A DNA stretch of 5,631 nucleotides, taken from NCBI GenBank assembly GCA_038521775.1, contig JBCBKN010000324.1, forward strand, positions 1 to 5,631, written 5' to 3'. Positions 5,320 to 5,631 of the stretch are shown here, piece by piece. Source of the stretch: J013 sp038521775. Lineage in GTDB: Bacteria > Pseudomonadota > Alphaproteobacteria > Rhodobacterales > Rhodobacteraceae. Position 1 is the first letter of the stretch, and each line of letters starts with the position of its first letter. Position numbers and translations under genes: made by a program. The notes under the pieces are model-generated. The model was not told the origin of the DNA. It saw nothing but the letters and a program-made list of their open reading frames with translations, and did no database searches.

Positions 5320-5631
5320 ATGAGCTACGCTTCCGCACGCAGCATCGACGCGCTTGACATTCCCGTCATCGACATCGGGCCGCTGCGCGACGGGTCCGAC
5401 CCGGACGGTGTGGCCAAAGCGCTCCACCGCGCCAGCCGCGAGGTGGGGTTTCTCTACGTCTCGGGCCATGGGATTCCCGAGGCCCGGCTAAAGGCCGCCC
5501 GCGACACGGCCCTGGACTTCTTTCGCGGCGATGCCGCGGTCAAGGAAAGCGTGGCGATCAGCGCCAAGCATCGCGGCTGGCTGGCCGCGGGCGGGGCCAA
5601 AATGCAGGACGATGCCAAGCCCGATTTGAAG
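5320..5631 (+). CDS. Isopenicillin N synthase-like 2OG-Fe(II) oxygenase, N-terminal part
   Basis: The first 104 codons of a gene that runs off the right edge. Seen: IPVIDIGPL (residues 14-22), VGFLYVSGHGIP (42-53), LDFF (65-68) before the helix leading to HRGWLAAGG (84-92), and the final PDLK (101-104). These are the DIOX_N features of the isopenicillin N synthase/2-oxoglutarate-dependent dioxygenase family, where PDLKE usually continues. Such enzymes use Fe(II), O2 and mostly 2-oxoglutarate to oxidise small molecules in the cytoplasm. The HxD...H iron ligands and the 2OG-binding arginine lie in the C-terminal half, outside the window, so activity and substrate cannot be judged. The start is supported by GGGGGAAG (5307-5314), 5 nt upstream, and by the usual short lead before IPVID. 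The gene has its own 144-bp upstream spacer with hairpins, so it is probably not co-transcribed with the CTERM gene. Confidence 0.9.
   Translation, partial: MSYASARSIDALDIPVIDIGPLRDGSDPDGVAKALHRASREVGFLYVSGHGIPEARLKAARDTALDFFRGDAAVKESVAISAKHRGWLAAGGAKMQDDAKPDLK

Noticed and set aside
4911..5469. Minus-strand frames over the CTERM gene end and the oxygenase start
   Set aside because: They are antisense to two well-supported genes and to the hairpin between them.
1..5631. Mobile element, CRISPR array, RNA gene, toxin-antitoxin or defence system
   Set aside because: I saw no transposase, integrase, terminal repeats, regularly spaced repeats, tRNA-like cloverleaf or defence-type domain. The genes are ordinary chromosomal ones.

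Overview
The window is about two-thirds G+C and looks like chromosomal DNA of an alphaproteobacterium, most likely in the Rhodobacterales (Rhodobacter/Roseobacter group). The grounds are the codon use, the ParC sequence, a C-terminal VPLPAP sorting tail of the kind known from that group, and a cluster in which an SDR oxidoreductase, a small two-helix membrane protein and a PduO-type cobalamin adenosyltransferase follow one another. There is no sign of an insertion sequence, prophage, CRISPR array, tRNA or rRNA.

Layout. Positions 1-247 are non-coding. They hold a near-perfect inverted repeat that looks like an operator (16-29), an A/T-rich island (about 119-145), a 17-bp tandem duplication (161-194) and a hairpin just after the first gene's stop codon (219-242). 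Three minus-strand genes follow, transcribed right to left: SDR oxidoreductase (1894-1061), twin-transmembrane HIG1-like protein (1024-830) and cob(I)alamin adenosyltransferase (820-248). Their gaps of 36 and 9 nt suggest one operon. A 112-bp divergent spacer (1895-2006) separates this operon from a complete parC gene (topoisomerase IV subunit A, 2007-4343, plus strand).

Downstream on the plus strand is a secreted protein of unknown function with a signal peptide and a VPLPA-CTERM anchor (4504-5175), then a strong GC hairpin (5176-5206). Last is the first 104 codons of an isopenicillin N synthase-like 2-oxoglutarate/Fe(II) oxygenase (from 5320), cut by the window edge.

How the genes work together. 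The adenosyltransferase makes coenzyme B12 for AdoCbl-dependent enzymes such as methylmalonyl-CoA mutase. From memory of related genomes, etfB-etfA (electron transfer flavoprotein) often lies next to it, which would place etfB just left of base 1, with the 16-29 palindrome in its promoter. That is inference. parC is a housekeeping gene, and the CTERM protein and oxygenase look like independent units. I found no clear novel multi-gene system. The most interesting items are the edge palindrome, the A/T-rich island, the non-serine quinolone-pocket residue in ParC, and the CTERM protein.
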